Source: Irineochytrium annulatum
Lineage: Eukaryota; Chytridiomycota; Chytridiomycetes; Chytridiales; Chytridiaceae
Direction: 5' to 3'
Assembly (NCBI GenBank): GCA_027600665.1
Contig: JADGJL010000150.1
Location: 1 to 36,886, forward strand
Length of the DNA stretch: 36,886 nt
Under the pieces are notes generated by a model. The model was not told the DNA's origin. It did not search any database and saw nothing but the letters and a program-made list of their open reading frames with translations. The position numbers and the translations under genes were made by a program. Shown piece by piece: positions 11,186-20,478 of the stretch (positions are counted from its first letter, which is position 1; each line of letters begins with the position of its first letter).

Positions 11186-11190
11186 GTTTC

Positions 11191-11286
11191 CTGCGAGGCA
11201 CCGAGTCAGTAACTGCCCTCGGGTGAAGTCTCCTTTGGCCGCCCTCGACCCGCTCCTTCCCCCCAGCCCTTCACAACCCCGCGCAC
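11191..11286 (-). other. Predicted 5' UTR intron of RPL34
   Basis: On the minus strand a donor gtgcgc at 11286 and an acceptor cgcag ending at 11191, with a ttactgac branch-like site, flank 96 nt just upstream of the RPL34 start codon. The acceptor lies only five bases from the ATG and no coding use of it is possible. The donor choice is less certain than the acceptor. Confidence 0.5.
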
Positions 11287-12292
11287 CTCCCGTGTGCATC
11301 ACGTCCGCGTCCCGTCAGTGACGCCATCCCTTGACGCGAGAGCAGTGGAACCCCAAAAATCGGCACCGGCACCCAAGCTTGGCGCTCATTCTCCCCGACC
11401 TGTTCGCCCTCCATCATGCCGTCCTCATCCTCCATCGCGATCCCTCCGCCGTCGCCGGGGCTGTTGTGCACCCATGCCCACCTCGATAGTTTTCGAAAAA
11501 AAGAGGGATTGCGCCTCACCCCAAGTGAAGTTGACAATCACCTGCACCCGGTCGCGACCTCTTGCTGATCAGGCCGCCTTCAAGTATAGAGACCATCCAG
11601 CGTTAGATTTCAGAATCATGGACGGGGAGCTCAGATAAGGGTTGGACTTCTATTTGCGTGACATCTTTCCGAGTAAATGGCGCTACAGTCTGGGGACTGG
11701 AGTGTGCAGAGAGGACCGCCCGGCCAGCCGCCACCGCGATTACATCATTTCGCTTTCTTCTGGCTGGATATGGTTCTTTGGAGCTGAGCTGATATGTTAC
11801 CTAACGCTGTTTATTTGTTTGTTTGTTCATCTTTTCGCCGTGACGTTGTTTGCAAAAATCGAATTGCAGTTCACTGACGATTGCTCACGTAAAAATAAAT
11901 GTCATTTTTGTAATTGATGTCGCATGCAAGGCCGTTCACGCTAGGCACAGGAAGCGTTTAATTGACGGTTGTTCAGCTGACGCCGGTAGCTGTGAATGCC
12001 GTCGTTGTGGATAATCCAGAGCGGCTATAGGGCAACTATTCCCTAAATTGACTCAAGTATTGAAATGGATATTTGGACAACCCAGCAAGCAGATATATCA
12101 ACATGTAACGATTCAGATGACAGCCCTCTTGTGTAATTAGTGACTATGCAATTTACAATGACATGATGAAACGAGATAATCGAATCGTTGCTCATCTCTA
12201 TCAGTCTACGCCGCCCTCCGCCCATTACTTCTCACGTCGTATTATCCAAGCACCCACTCGATAAAAACGCCATTCGGAGCAATTCCCGCTCA
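11287..12292. other. Intergenic about 1 kb, no gene supported
   Basis: Frames at 11294-11638 (plus) and 11271-11537 (minus) overlap each other in a GC-rich stretch and show no domain. The second half is AT-rich with a T-rich stretch around 11805-11835. The right edge is the 3' UTR of the Hap3 gene, and the left edge is the RPL34 promoter. Confidence 0.4.
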
Positions 12293-13095
12293 TCAATAGA
12301 ACGGCTGCTGCTCCTCCTGTAACGAGCCGCCCGCCGCTCCCGGTGGAATCCCCTGCTGCATCTGGTGCATGAACAGCTGCTTCTGCTCGTCCGTATGTGC
12401 AAGCTGCTGCTGCCGCTGCTGTTGCTGTTGCTGAAGAAGCTGCTGGTGCTGTTGAAGGTTCTGCTGATGGACCTGCTGCGGGTGAAGCTGCTGTTGTGAA
12501 TACGCTTGCGACATGTCCACCCCACCGGCCGCATGGCCCAAGGGCGGAACACTCCCACCCGTGCCGCCTGCCAGCTCGTCCTTCGGATTCACCTTCTCCA
12601 TTTTCGTTGCCTGGTGAACGAGAAATCAGCGGGACACCACTAAACGCAATCCAGCCAGAAACGAAGTCGTACCTCTCTGTATTTCTGCAAGTACAGCTTT
12701 AACGTCTCGTTGTAGTTTTCAAATCCCAGGGACTGCATGGCCCACAAAATGTCGTCGCCGTTTATGGTTTTCCGCTTTTCCTGGGCGCATCGATCGCTAG
12801 CTGCATTATGGTTAATTGCAAAGACGCGGATGTAATACTCAAACCTTCTGAAGTGACGAACGCGATAAATTCAGAAACGCACTCCTGCACACATTCCTTC
12901 GCGTCTTTGGCTATCTTCGCGTTCTCTGGCAGTGCCCGCTTCATTATCCTAGCTACCTGTGCGAGACTTAGTTCCCAGCGACCAGAAACCGAATTACGAC
13001 AGATACGCGAAGAGAGGACATACGTTTGCAATGGGCAGGAGGCGATCCTGCTCCTTCGTCTCCTCGTCAGCTCCGGCCGACTCCCGGTTGGGCAT
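12293..13095 (-). CDS. HAP3: CCAAT-binding factor subunit Hap3/NF-YB
   Basis: Minus-strand exons 13095-13024, 12956-12845, 12800-12673 and 12610-12293 give 209 residues. The histone-fold core is unmistakable: [20 protein letters not shown], then [40 protein letters not shown] and [13 protein letters not shown]. These are the NF-YB DNA-contact and NF-YC-binding segments. The subunit pairs with NF-YC/Hap5 and then NF-YA/Hap2 to bind CCAAT boxes in the nucleus. The core sits right after a 13-residue N-terminus. The C-terminal half is a Gln-rich tail with runs of Q (encoded about 12380-12500), the kind of activation-like region fused directly to NF-Y subunits in other eukaryotes. The introns are 67, 44 and 62 nt; the 44-nt one splits the TSEAS motif codon. 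Confidence 0.95.
12393..12482. repeat. CAG/CTG-rich repeat encoding the poly-Q tail of Hap3
   Basis: An imperfect run of ctg/ctgctgttg triplets on the plus strand reads as CAG/CAA glutamine codons in the Hap3 gene. Runs of up to six glutamines are interrupted by His, Leu and Arg. The mixed CAG and CAA codons suggest selection for the amino acid rather than pure triplet slippage. Confidence 0.7.
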
Positions 13096-13243
13096 TAGTC
13101 TAGCCGACGTTGAAATTCGACCTTGATGATGACCGCGAAATGGCGATGCCCGGTAATTGACAGTTGGACTTGGTCTTTTTTTCACTTTGGACTTCGCGCT
13201 TCCTCCCGCATTTTACCCTCCTCTTACCGAGCCTGAAGCCGTG
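13096..13243. promoter_or_regulatory. Compact divergent promoter between HAP3 and SNU13
   Basis: Only 148 nt separate the two start codons, so both 5' UTRs and core promoters must fit here. The SNU13 side is pyrimidine-rich (ctttttttcac, then cctcctcttacc), typical of fungal start regions. I saw neither a TATA box nor a CCAAT box in the gap. Confidence 0.5.
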
Positions 13244-13705
13244 ATGTCTGCCCAGACCGTCAACCCCAAGGCCTTCCCGCTGGCCGACGCCCAGCTGACG
13301 AACAAGATCATGGACTTGGTCCAGCAGGCGTCGCACTACAAGCAGCTGAAGAAGGGCGCGAACGAGGCCACCAAGACCCTGAACCGCGGCATCTCCGAGT
13401 TCATCGTTATGACCGCAGACACAGAGCCGCTGGAGATCCTACTGCACCTCCCGCTGTTGTGCGAGGACAAGGTAGATTTGCTTATGGTTTGCCCCTTGTG
13501 GAAGAGATCGAATGGTGTGCTAACGATGATGATAATCCTTTGTTAGAACGTGCCGTACGTCTTCGTCCCATCCAAGGTCGCGCTCGGGCGGGCCTGCGGT
13601 GTGTCTCGTGCTGTCATTGCTGCCAGCGTCACCACGAACGAGGGGTCGGAGTTGCGGAACCAGATTCAGGCCATCAAGCTGCAGATCGAGAAGCTGCTCG
13701 TGTGA
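13244..13705 (+). CDS. SNU13: U4/U6.U5 snRNP and box C/D snoRNP 15.5-kDa protein Snu13
   Basis: Two exons, 13244-13471 and 13547-13705, give 128 residues, the usual length of Snu13. The L7Ae/NHP2 fold is seen in order: [57 protein letters not shown], then [20 protein letters not shown] and the C-terminal [13 protein letters not shown]. The GANEATK stretch is the kink-turn RNA-binding motif. The protein binds the U4 snRNA 5' stem-loop and box C/D snoRNAs in the nucleus. The 75-nt intron lies between codons, and the CEDKN join restores the conserved sequence. The gene is divergent from HAP3. The open frame extends upstream of 13244, but the ATG there matches the family start. Confidence 0.96.
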
Positions 13706-14233
13706 ACTGCCCGGAGGATTTGGCGCTGTTGAGGGTTTGAGGGAATGATTAGGATGGAAGCGTCGTGGGATATTATATCATGCCACTTCGTCATTTTTCA
13801 ATCTCTTCTCCTCTTTTTTGTTAATTGTAATTTTTGTTGGCTTTATTGCAATGTTTGGTCACGCGGGGCGGTTGTGTTAGGATGACGCGGTAGGGTGTGA
13901 TTCCACTGTTGAATTAGTTTTTCTCCCTTTTTTACTTTTGTTTGGCAGAAGTCCCAGGCTTTGCCTGCATCTCTACCTTGCAGATTTTGTTTCCCTTACC
14001 TCCCGGGCTTTTTTGGCGGGATGTGCTGCGGGGTAAACCAAAAATCATGGACGGCAGCGACCTCTAATGATCCTGATGGTGAAGAGATTGGTCGAGGTCG
14101 ATACCCGTGATTAAAAAGGAGTTCAGAGTTGTTGTGGCACCTGTTAGAAATTTGCTGTGTAAGCTTTTATTTGCATTATGCTTGTAATGCTTGTGGAAAA
14201 CGCCACCTGTGTCAAAATCAGGGGGAAGGACTG
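13706..14233. other. Intergenic between SNU13 and the kinase gene
   Basis: The first 200 nt are T-rich (cctcttttttg and attgtaatttttg), fitting the SNU13 terminator region. The frame of the following gene is open upstream to 14129, but that part is AT-rich and lacks family similarity, so I treat it as leader. No RNA gene was recognised. Confidence 0.4.
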
Positions 14234-15212
14234 ATGGCAGCAGACGGCGCAACCCCGAAGGTCCCGGTAGCCTCAGGACAGAAGCGGAGGCTTCTGGTCG
14301 CCGTCGGCGGTGCCAGCTGTTCCGGGAAGTCGACGCTGACCGAGTGGCTGGCCTTGATCCTGAAATGCCATGTCATTCACCAGGTTCTTCCTCGTAAGCT
14401 ATCGGCCATGCCCTTACTGCCACATTCCTCTCAGGACGTGTTTTTCAATACGGACGCGGACGTGCCCCTGGTGAACGGCGTCAAGAACTGGGACTGCCCC
14501 TTAGCGTTGGACATGCAGCGGTTCCACGAAACGCTGTTATCGCCCCCCTCCACGTCCCTTCTCCACACGAACCGAACACGAATTAACAGTTCCGACATTT
14601 CCACTGCGCGCCTGGACGCGTTGAAGAACATGGCGCGGTCCATACCGTCGGACTTGGACGTATACCTCGTGGACGGGTTCCTGTTGTACGACGACCCGAC
14701 CATCATCGCGACGTTTGACTTGAGGCTGTTTCTTACGAGTGGGTTTGAGACGCTCAAAGGACGGAGGGAGGCGAGGGAGGGTTACGTGACGAAAGAAGGT
14801 GGGGCGGGCTTTGGACGCTGGCTCTGACGCGTCAGTTCACTCTATTTGCCATGTAGGCTACTGGAAGGACCCGCCCAACTACTTCGCGGAATACGTCTGG
14901 CCCGCGTATACGGCTTATAACAGCGCCATCCTCGCGGCAGTGGATCGGCACTCGCTCACAGAGCAGGCGGCGACAGGTGCTGAGTTTGCAGTGCACATTG
15001 CGAGAGCTTCTTTGTCAGATGAGGTGGCGCGGAGCAAGGGACACAACTATATCAGAGGCGGCGCGGGCACGTCAGAATTAAACGGCGTGCACGACGAGGA
15101 GGGGAAAGTCAGTGTGTTCACCGTGGACTCGCAGAAGCTTGGGATTGAGGAGATGGTGGCTCGATCGCTGGAGTACATTGTGGCGAAAGCCGGGACTATG
15201 TGGAAACAGTGA
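14234..15212 (+). CDS. NRK1: Nicotinamide riboside kinase
   Basis: Exons 14234-14383, 14435-14798 and 14857-15212 encode 289 residues. The Walker A motif is GGASCSGKSTL (residues 25-35). It is followed by DVFFNTDADVPLVNG and NWDCPLALDMQRF, which match the D-D-F-F/Y...W-D-x-P-x-A-x-D/N region of NRK enzymes that binds nicotinamide riboside. Then come YLVDGFLLYDDP and the late GYWKDPPNYFAEYVWPAY, equivalent to the GY...P-x-Y-F-x-x-x-VWP motif. The reaction is ATP-dependent phosphorylation of nicotinamide riboside to NMN, a salvage route to NAD; the enzyme is probably cytosolic. The first intron (51 nt, 14384-14434) keeps the frame without a stop, but splicing restores the expected VIHQ-DVFF spacing. 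The second intron is 58 nt. The insert between the DGFLLY and GYWKDP motifs is of normal size. Uridine kinase is a less good match. Confidence 0.88.
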
Positions 15213-15801
15213 TAACGAGGCCATTTTTCTTTCTTTCTGGGGGGGCTGGCAGTGTTCGCTTCGACCTTCCCTTTTACGAGCTAACACGAAGTATACCCAG
15301 AAGTATAGCAGATTAACCCATAATTAACACAATCGCGTGGCAAATTTCACCAAGTGAGCTTTTAATAGTAGAGTCTTTACAGTTGGTAGATGTAATGCTC
15401 AGAAAAGTGTGTCAAGGAACTACAGTAAACAAAACCCATTTTTTATTCTAATATGTATAGATCGTGGGCAAAGAAGGAAAGCGAAGAATAAATCAGATGG
15501 CGAATGTTAGATATTTTCGAAAAAAGACCCTTGGCGTTTTTTCGACATTAAGTGACTCATCACTCCTCAATGGAAAAGGCCAGATGTCGTAAAACCATCT
15601 TCGCATCCTACCTCACGGTCTTGGCGACAGAGTCTTTCACTTTCGCGATCCTATTTGCTGAGACAACATCGTCACCAACTCTTCGTATAAGGCCATCTTA
15701 TTGATAAGCCTAACGACAAATTACTCTCCGCGTATAATACAAGCGTTGGAAAGTTATAACTCATAGTGTCCCCAATCGGAAGTCATGTCGGCTTCAACAC
15801 T
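15213..15801. other. Convergent intergenic, AT-rich
   Basis: This gap lies between the 3' ends of the kinase gene and a minus-strand P450 gene. It is AT-rich throughout, with no open frame of note and no RNA structure I could recognise. Confidence 0.45.
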
Positions 15802-17634
15802 TCAGGGCATCTTCTCATCTTGTCTCGCGTTCTTGACGTACACCGGCAAACCCCCAGCCATCCCGTTCGTGAGGGACAAACTGGGAGCGGGGTCGGGCAT
15901 GTCCTTCTCCACCGTCTCGAAGTCGAACTCGTTGCAAAGTCCGACAATGGCCATGACGGCCTCTACCGTCGCCATCTGCTGGCCCAGACACACGCGCGGG
16001 CCCGCGTTGAAGGCAATGGCGACAAAGGGGCTGACGCGACGGATGCTGCCGTCGGGCTCGATCCAGCGCTCGGGCTTAAACTCGAGGGCGTCGGGACCCC
16101 AGAGGCTCGTTTGCCGGCCCATCGCGTAGGGCAGCCAGCCAATCTCTGTGCCGGCGGGGATGTGGATGCCGCCGGGGAGGACATCCTGACTTGCATTAGC
16201 TACAACAAAAGTGCAGAACACGAAATACCTCATTAACGGCGATCTTAACATTCATGGGCACGCTCGGGTGGAGCCGCATGGTCTCCATGAAGACAGCGTT
16301 CGTGTATTTCAGTTTCGGGATCTCGTCAAATGTCGGGACGTTCCTGTGGCCCAGCACGCGGCCGACCTCCTCCCTGATCTTTTCAACGATGGACGCGTTC
16401 CTCGTGAGTTCAAGGAAGGTCCAAGCAAGTGCCTGAGCAGTCGTATCCCTGCCAGCCTGTCACATTACGGGTTAGCAAACTTCCTACCCTTGCACTTTCC
16501 TACCAAGATCATGTTCAATATCACATCCCGCAGCTGCCGGTCCGACAACTGCCCGCCGCCCTCGGTCGTCACGGCCATGAATAGGTCGAGGAGGTCCTTG
16601 TTCTTCCCTACCTCCCCTCGGGCCCTCAGCTCCCGCCGGCCGCGGATGCGCTCCATGGCGAACTCGTCCACGACGCGGAGGTGGTGACGAAGCGCGTCCT
16701 TTCCCGTCACGAAGAGCTCGGCAATGCGCCAGAAGAGGTTGATGAACCTCATGACCATGAATGCCAGCGTCGAGTCGAACGCGACGGCGAACGGCGGGGG
16801 TTTGTCGGGGTTTTTGAGCGACCCAAAGTCATCGCCGAACCCAATTTTCCCGAACGTGTCCAGAGTGAAGTTGTGAAAATACTGATGCAAGTCCACGCTG
16901 GAGCCCGTCTCGGCCGCCTCCCGTAGCTTTTTGACGAGCGAGCCGACATCGCCACGCACGACCTCGCCAACGACCTCGCGGAACATGCGACCTGTCAACT
17001 GCCGTCAAAACTATCGCATCAAACGAAGCAGAAAGGGACGGTTCTCACCAGTGAAGATATTTGAAGAGAGCTTTCGCTGCCAGCGCCAGTCATCGCCATC
17101 AGAGTTAAACTGTTTTAAAAAACTCTGTATTAAGATACCCGCAGAAAACAAAGGAAGGTAAAGCTTACGATGCCCTGCCCCAACAGCGGCTCGAGCCGAT
17201 AGCTGAACATAGGTCCCTTTATGTAGTTCTCAAAGTTGGTCTTGAGGACGTGCTCCAAAACGGCCGGGTCCACCGTGAATAGCACATCAATCTTCTTAAA
17301 CGTCGGCACCGTCACCACCCTGTATTATTGCGCGAATCAGCAATGGCAACGGTGGCGCGGGAACAAAACCCTCACCAGTTCGGCCCATACATCAGCGAGT
17401 CCTCATACAGCTTCTTGAGCCTCCGGTGTCGGTTCGCCATCATTTCTATCGTTTCACGCGATCATTACATTTCCTCCAGCGGCCCAGCTCACCTGGAAAG
17501 AATCCTAGCACAGGGAAAGGCTTCGGCCCCGGCAAGTCGATCTTGCTCTTCCGCGTGTTGACGTAGAGCCACGAGACGGCCACGACGACGGGCGTCGCCA
17601 CGGCCGCCACGACGAGCCACGTTCGCCTGGGCAT
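15802..17634 (-). CDS. Cytochrome P450 (copy 1), CYP52/CYP86/CYP4-like
   Basis: Seven minus-strand exons: 17634-17493, 17445-17376, 17319-17169, 17109-17049, 16991-16504, 16456-16229 and 16185-15802, for 507 residues. An N-terminal anchor (LVVAAVATPVVVAVSWLYV) is followed by the proline hinge LPGPKPFPVLG. The I-helix is AGRDTTAQAL from residue 305, ExxR is ETMR (362-365), the PERW box follows, and the heme loop is FNAGPRVCLG with the ligand Cys446. AGRDTT plus FNAGPR-x-CLGQ is the signature of the clan holding fungal CYP52, plant CYP86/704 and animal CYP4, mostly fatty-acid or alkane omega-hydroxylases. That substrate class is inference. The protein should be ER-bound and need a P450 reductase, which is not in the window. 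All introns are short (43-59 nt). A start 39 nt further upstream in frame is possible. Confidence 0.9.
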
Positions 17635-17960
17635 CCTCCGATGACGGCAGAGAGCGCGGGAGGGTCGTTCCACGCTGGCGTTGGAGGCACAAGGTCTTTG
17701 CTCAATCCAAGCAAAACGGTCACGGGAGTCCGGAAGGGACGGGCCGACCTAGCCGACAAACTCAGCACACAGATATGAATGTGCGCCAGTGCGAAGGTGA
17801 TAAGGGCTGCAGGAACATGCTTGCCCGCGAAGAAGGAGAGGCCCGCATGTATGTAATGGACGTCTTTATTGTATAAGATAAGAGGTTGTGAACACATGAA
17901 GTGAACAACAGAAATAAAAGGAGGAAAAAAAGAACAAACAAGTCCAAAAAAAACCACAGC
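17635..17960. other. Spacer between tandem P450 genes
   Basis: These 326 nt hold the 3' UTR of copy 2 and the promoter of copy 1, both on the minus strand. The part near copy 1 is GC-rich; the part near copy 2 is AT-rich with A-runs (about 17925-17955). No remnant of a further P450 exon was found in it. Confidence 0.45.
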
Positions 17961-19888
17961 TCAAGCCCTGTTCGCCACATCAGCTTTCGTCGCCCTCTTA
18001 GGAAAGACGGGCAACCCGCCCCTCATACAATTCGTTAGACTCAAACTTGGGTCCGGATCATCCATTCCTTTGACGACCGTCTCGAAGTCCAGCTCGTTGC
18101 ACAGCCCGACAATGGCCATGACGCTCTCGACCGTCGCCATCTGCTGGCCCAGGCACACGCGCGGGCCGGCGTTGAACGCGATCCAGCTGAAGGGGCTTAC
18201 ACGGCGGAGGGAGCCGTCGGGCTCGATCCAACGGAGAGGGTTGAACGTCGCGGCGTCGGGACCCCAGATGGCGGTGCGACGGCCCATGGCGTAGGGGAAC
18301 CAGAATACGGACGTTTTGGCCGGGATGTGGATGCCACCGGGGAGGATATCCTGCTCGTATCATATGAGCAAGTTTGCGTGGAGGAAGGGATGTAGGAAAG
18401 TATGTACCTCCTTTACAGAGATCTTGACGTTGCCGGGCACGCTCGGGTGGAGCCTCATGGTCTCCATGAAGACAGCGTTGCAATACTTTAGCTTGGGGAT
18501 CTCGTCGAACGTTGGTATCCGCTTCGCTCCGAGCACGCGCTGGACCTCCTCGCGAATACCGGCCACGATCCATGGGTTCCGCGTGAGCTCGAGGAATGTC
18601 CAACTTAGCGCCTGGGCGGTCGTATCTCTCCCAGCCTATGAATATGTCAGCATACTGATGTGGGGTGAGAAGAAGCTTACCAAGATCATGTTTAAGATAA
18701 CATCCCGCAACTGCTGATCGCTCAACGGCTCCCCGTCCTCCCTCCTAACCTCCATAAACAAATCCAATAAATCCCTCCCCTCCCTCTGCCCTCCCTTCTC
18801 TATCTTTTCCCTCCTCAACCTAATTCTCTCCATCGCAAACTCATCAATGACTTTGATATGATCCTTCAAGCTCGGTTTTCCGGGCCACAAGGTCTCAGTA
18901 GTTCTCCAGAACAAGTTGATGAATCTCATAACCAAAATCTCCAGCGCGGAGTCGAACGCTCGCGCGAACGGCGGCGGGTCCGCGGGGGTGTCGAGGCACC
19001 CGAAATCGTCACCGAAGCCGATACGGCCGAAGGAGTCCAGGGTGAAGTTATGGAAGTATTGGTGCAAGTCGATGCTGGTGCCCGTATCGGCCGCTTCAAG
19101 GAGCTTGGCAACTAGGCGGGTGACATCGGTCGCGACGACGGTGCCGACGACGGAGCGGAAGTTGCGGCCTGCGACAAAAGTGTTATGGTGAGGTGGTTAA
19201 ATTCCTAAATGTTACCAGTGAATATATGGGAGGAGATTTTGCGCTGCCAGCGCCATTGCTCGCCGTCGGCGTTAAACTTGTAATAAACGGTCAGTCTTTT
19301 AGTCACGACTGTGAACAATGCTTACGATGCCATGACCTAACAACGGCTTCAGTCGATCGCTGAGCGCCTCGCCCTTAACATAGTTCTCAAAGTTCGTCTT
19401 CAAGATGTGCTCGACCACGGCGGGGTCGACCGTGGAAAAATGCGAATGACCCTTGAAGTTGGGTATCGTGAAGACCCTAAAAGTAAGGATGAGCGACATG
19501 TCACTTCAAAAGCTGGCTCAAGCCTCACCAGTTGGGGCCGTACTTGTCCGCGTTCTCATTGATTTTCTTTAAGCGACGTTTCCTGTTCGCAAAACTCTCC
19601 GGGAAGTACCCTATGGTAAAGAATATCAGATATGGCTCATGACAATTGGCCGAGTCGTCACCTCCGGCGACGTACCTAGAATCGGCGTCGGCTTAGGGCC
19701 CGGCAGACCCTTAATCTTGGACTCTCGCACGGTGACTGCCGCATGTTGGAAGAACACGTTTAGCTCCAGTTTACCGTGGTAGTGGCACAAGCTCTGTGAA
19801 GCTCACCATAGAGATAAACGAGCGCGCAGGCAACGGGCGTGCCGACAGCGACGGCCGCGATCGCGAGCCAGGGACGACGGGGTGCCAT
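17961..19888 (-). CDS. Cytochrome P450 (copy 2), CYP52/CYP86/CYP4-like
   Basis: Eight minus-strand exons: 19888-19807, 19735-19676, 19610-19529, 19476-19326, 19276-19216, 19168-18681, 18635-18408 and 18350-17961, for 513 residues. The layout equals copy 1: anchor helix (LAIAAVAVGTPVACALVYLY), LPGPKPTPILG, I-helix AGRDTTAQAL (from 309), ETMR (366-369), heme loop FNAGPRVCLG with Cys450. One deviation is FNPLRW where the other two copies have F-K-P-E-R-W, so the usual Glu of the PERF box is replaced by Leu. Residues also differ in the A/B region (FKGHSHFSTVDP), which may mean a different substrate. One intron (19736-19806) after the anchor helix has no counterpart in copies 1 or 3. A duplication in tandem with copy 1 is the simplest origin. 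No disabling change was seen. Confidence 0.9.
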
Positions 19889-20478
19889 GACGGCGTTCGG
19901 AGAACGGGCAGAGCTCTGGGACTGGCACGTGAGGGTCAACAGGGCCGATGAGGTCCGAACACGGCTTTATCTGGCAGTCAAAATCGCCGGCAGTTCCACT
20001 CTTTCCCCACCGAGTCGAGTTTGTGGGAACCTAACGAGTGGGTAACGGCGCGCTGGGCCCATAGACTGCCACACTGTCGGCAGCTCGCCGGCCGGGGTCA
20101 GCTGGTTGACGGGATCGAACCGGGCTGGAGGGACGTAGGGACGTACAAACCAGTATCAAGCCCGCCTCGGCGCGCGATGGGGTACTCGACGCTATAGGTT
20201 CGGGGGCCATTTTGGGTTGTCAAGCCGGGTCAGGTTATCAGCTAGGATAAACCGTCCTTGGGCGGGGCGGTTCTCGAAATCCATTAACTTCTGCCCTTCG
20301 TCGTCGAGCGTCGAGAACACCACGCGAGCGTCTTCTCCAGCCTGGGCCATGATGTTAGAGTGGCCCGGTGACCAAGTGTTTTACAATTTGCTGAAAGCCC
20401 GCGCTCAAGCATCCAGCGCGCTCCCCTCTCCTCCCTCTCGGCACCGGCCCGCCGTCCACGAAGTCCGGGCCGCACCCC
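19889..20478. other. Divergent intergenic between P450 copy 2 and the SH3 gene
   Basis: This gap carries the promoters of two divergent genes. Around 20040-20170 it is rich in GGC/CCGG. A sequence reading ggttcgatcccg on the minus strand at about 20110-20125 resembles a tRNA B box, but no A box or cloverleaf accompanies it. No gene was supported. Confidence 0.4.

Noticed and set aside
11294..11638. 114-residue plus-strand frame upstream of RPL34
   Set aside because: It overlaps a minus frame over the same GC-rich stretch, both lack domains, and the region is best explained as the RPL34 promoter and spliced leader.
15802..19888. A secondary-metabolite gene cluster around the tandem P450s
   Set aside because: No polyketide synthase, peptide synthetase, terpene cyclase or pathway transporter lies near them; flanking genes are housekeeping or membrane proteins.
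20095..20130. tRNA-like B-box (ggttcgatcccg on the minus strand)
   Set aside because: No A box, acceptor stem or anticodon arm could be paired around it.
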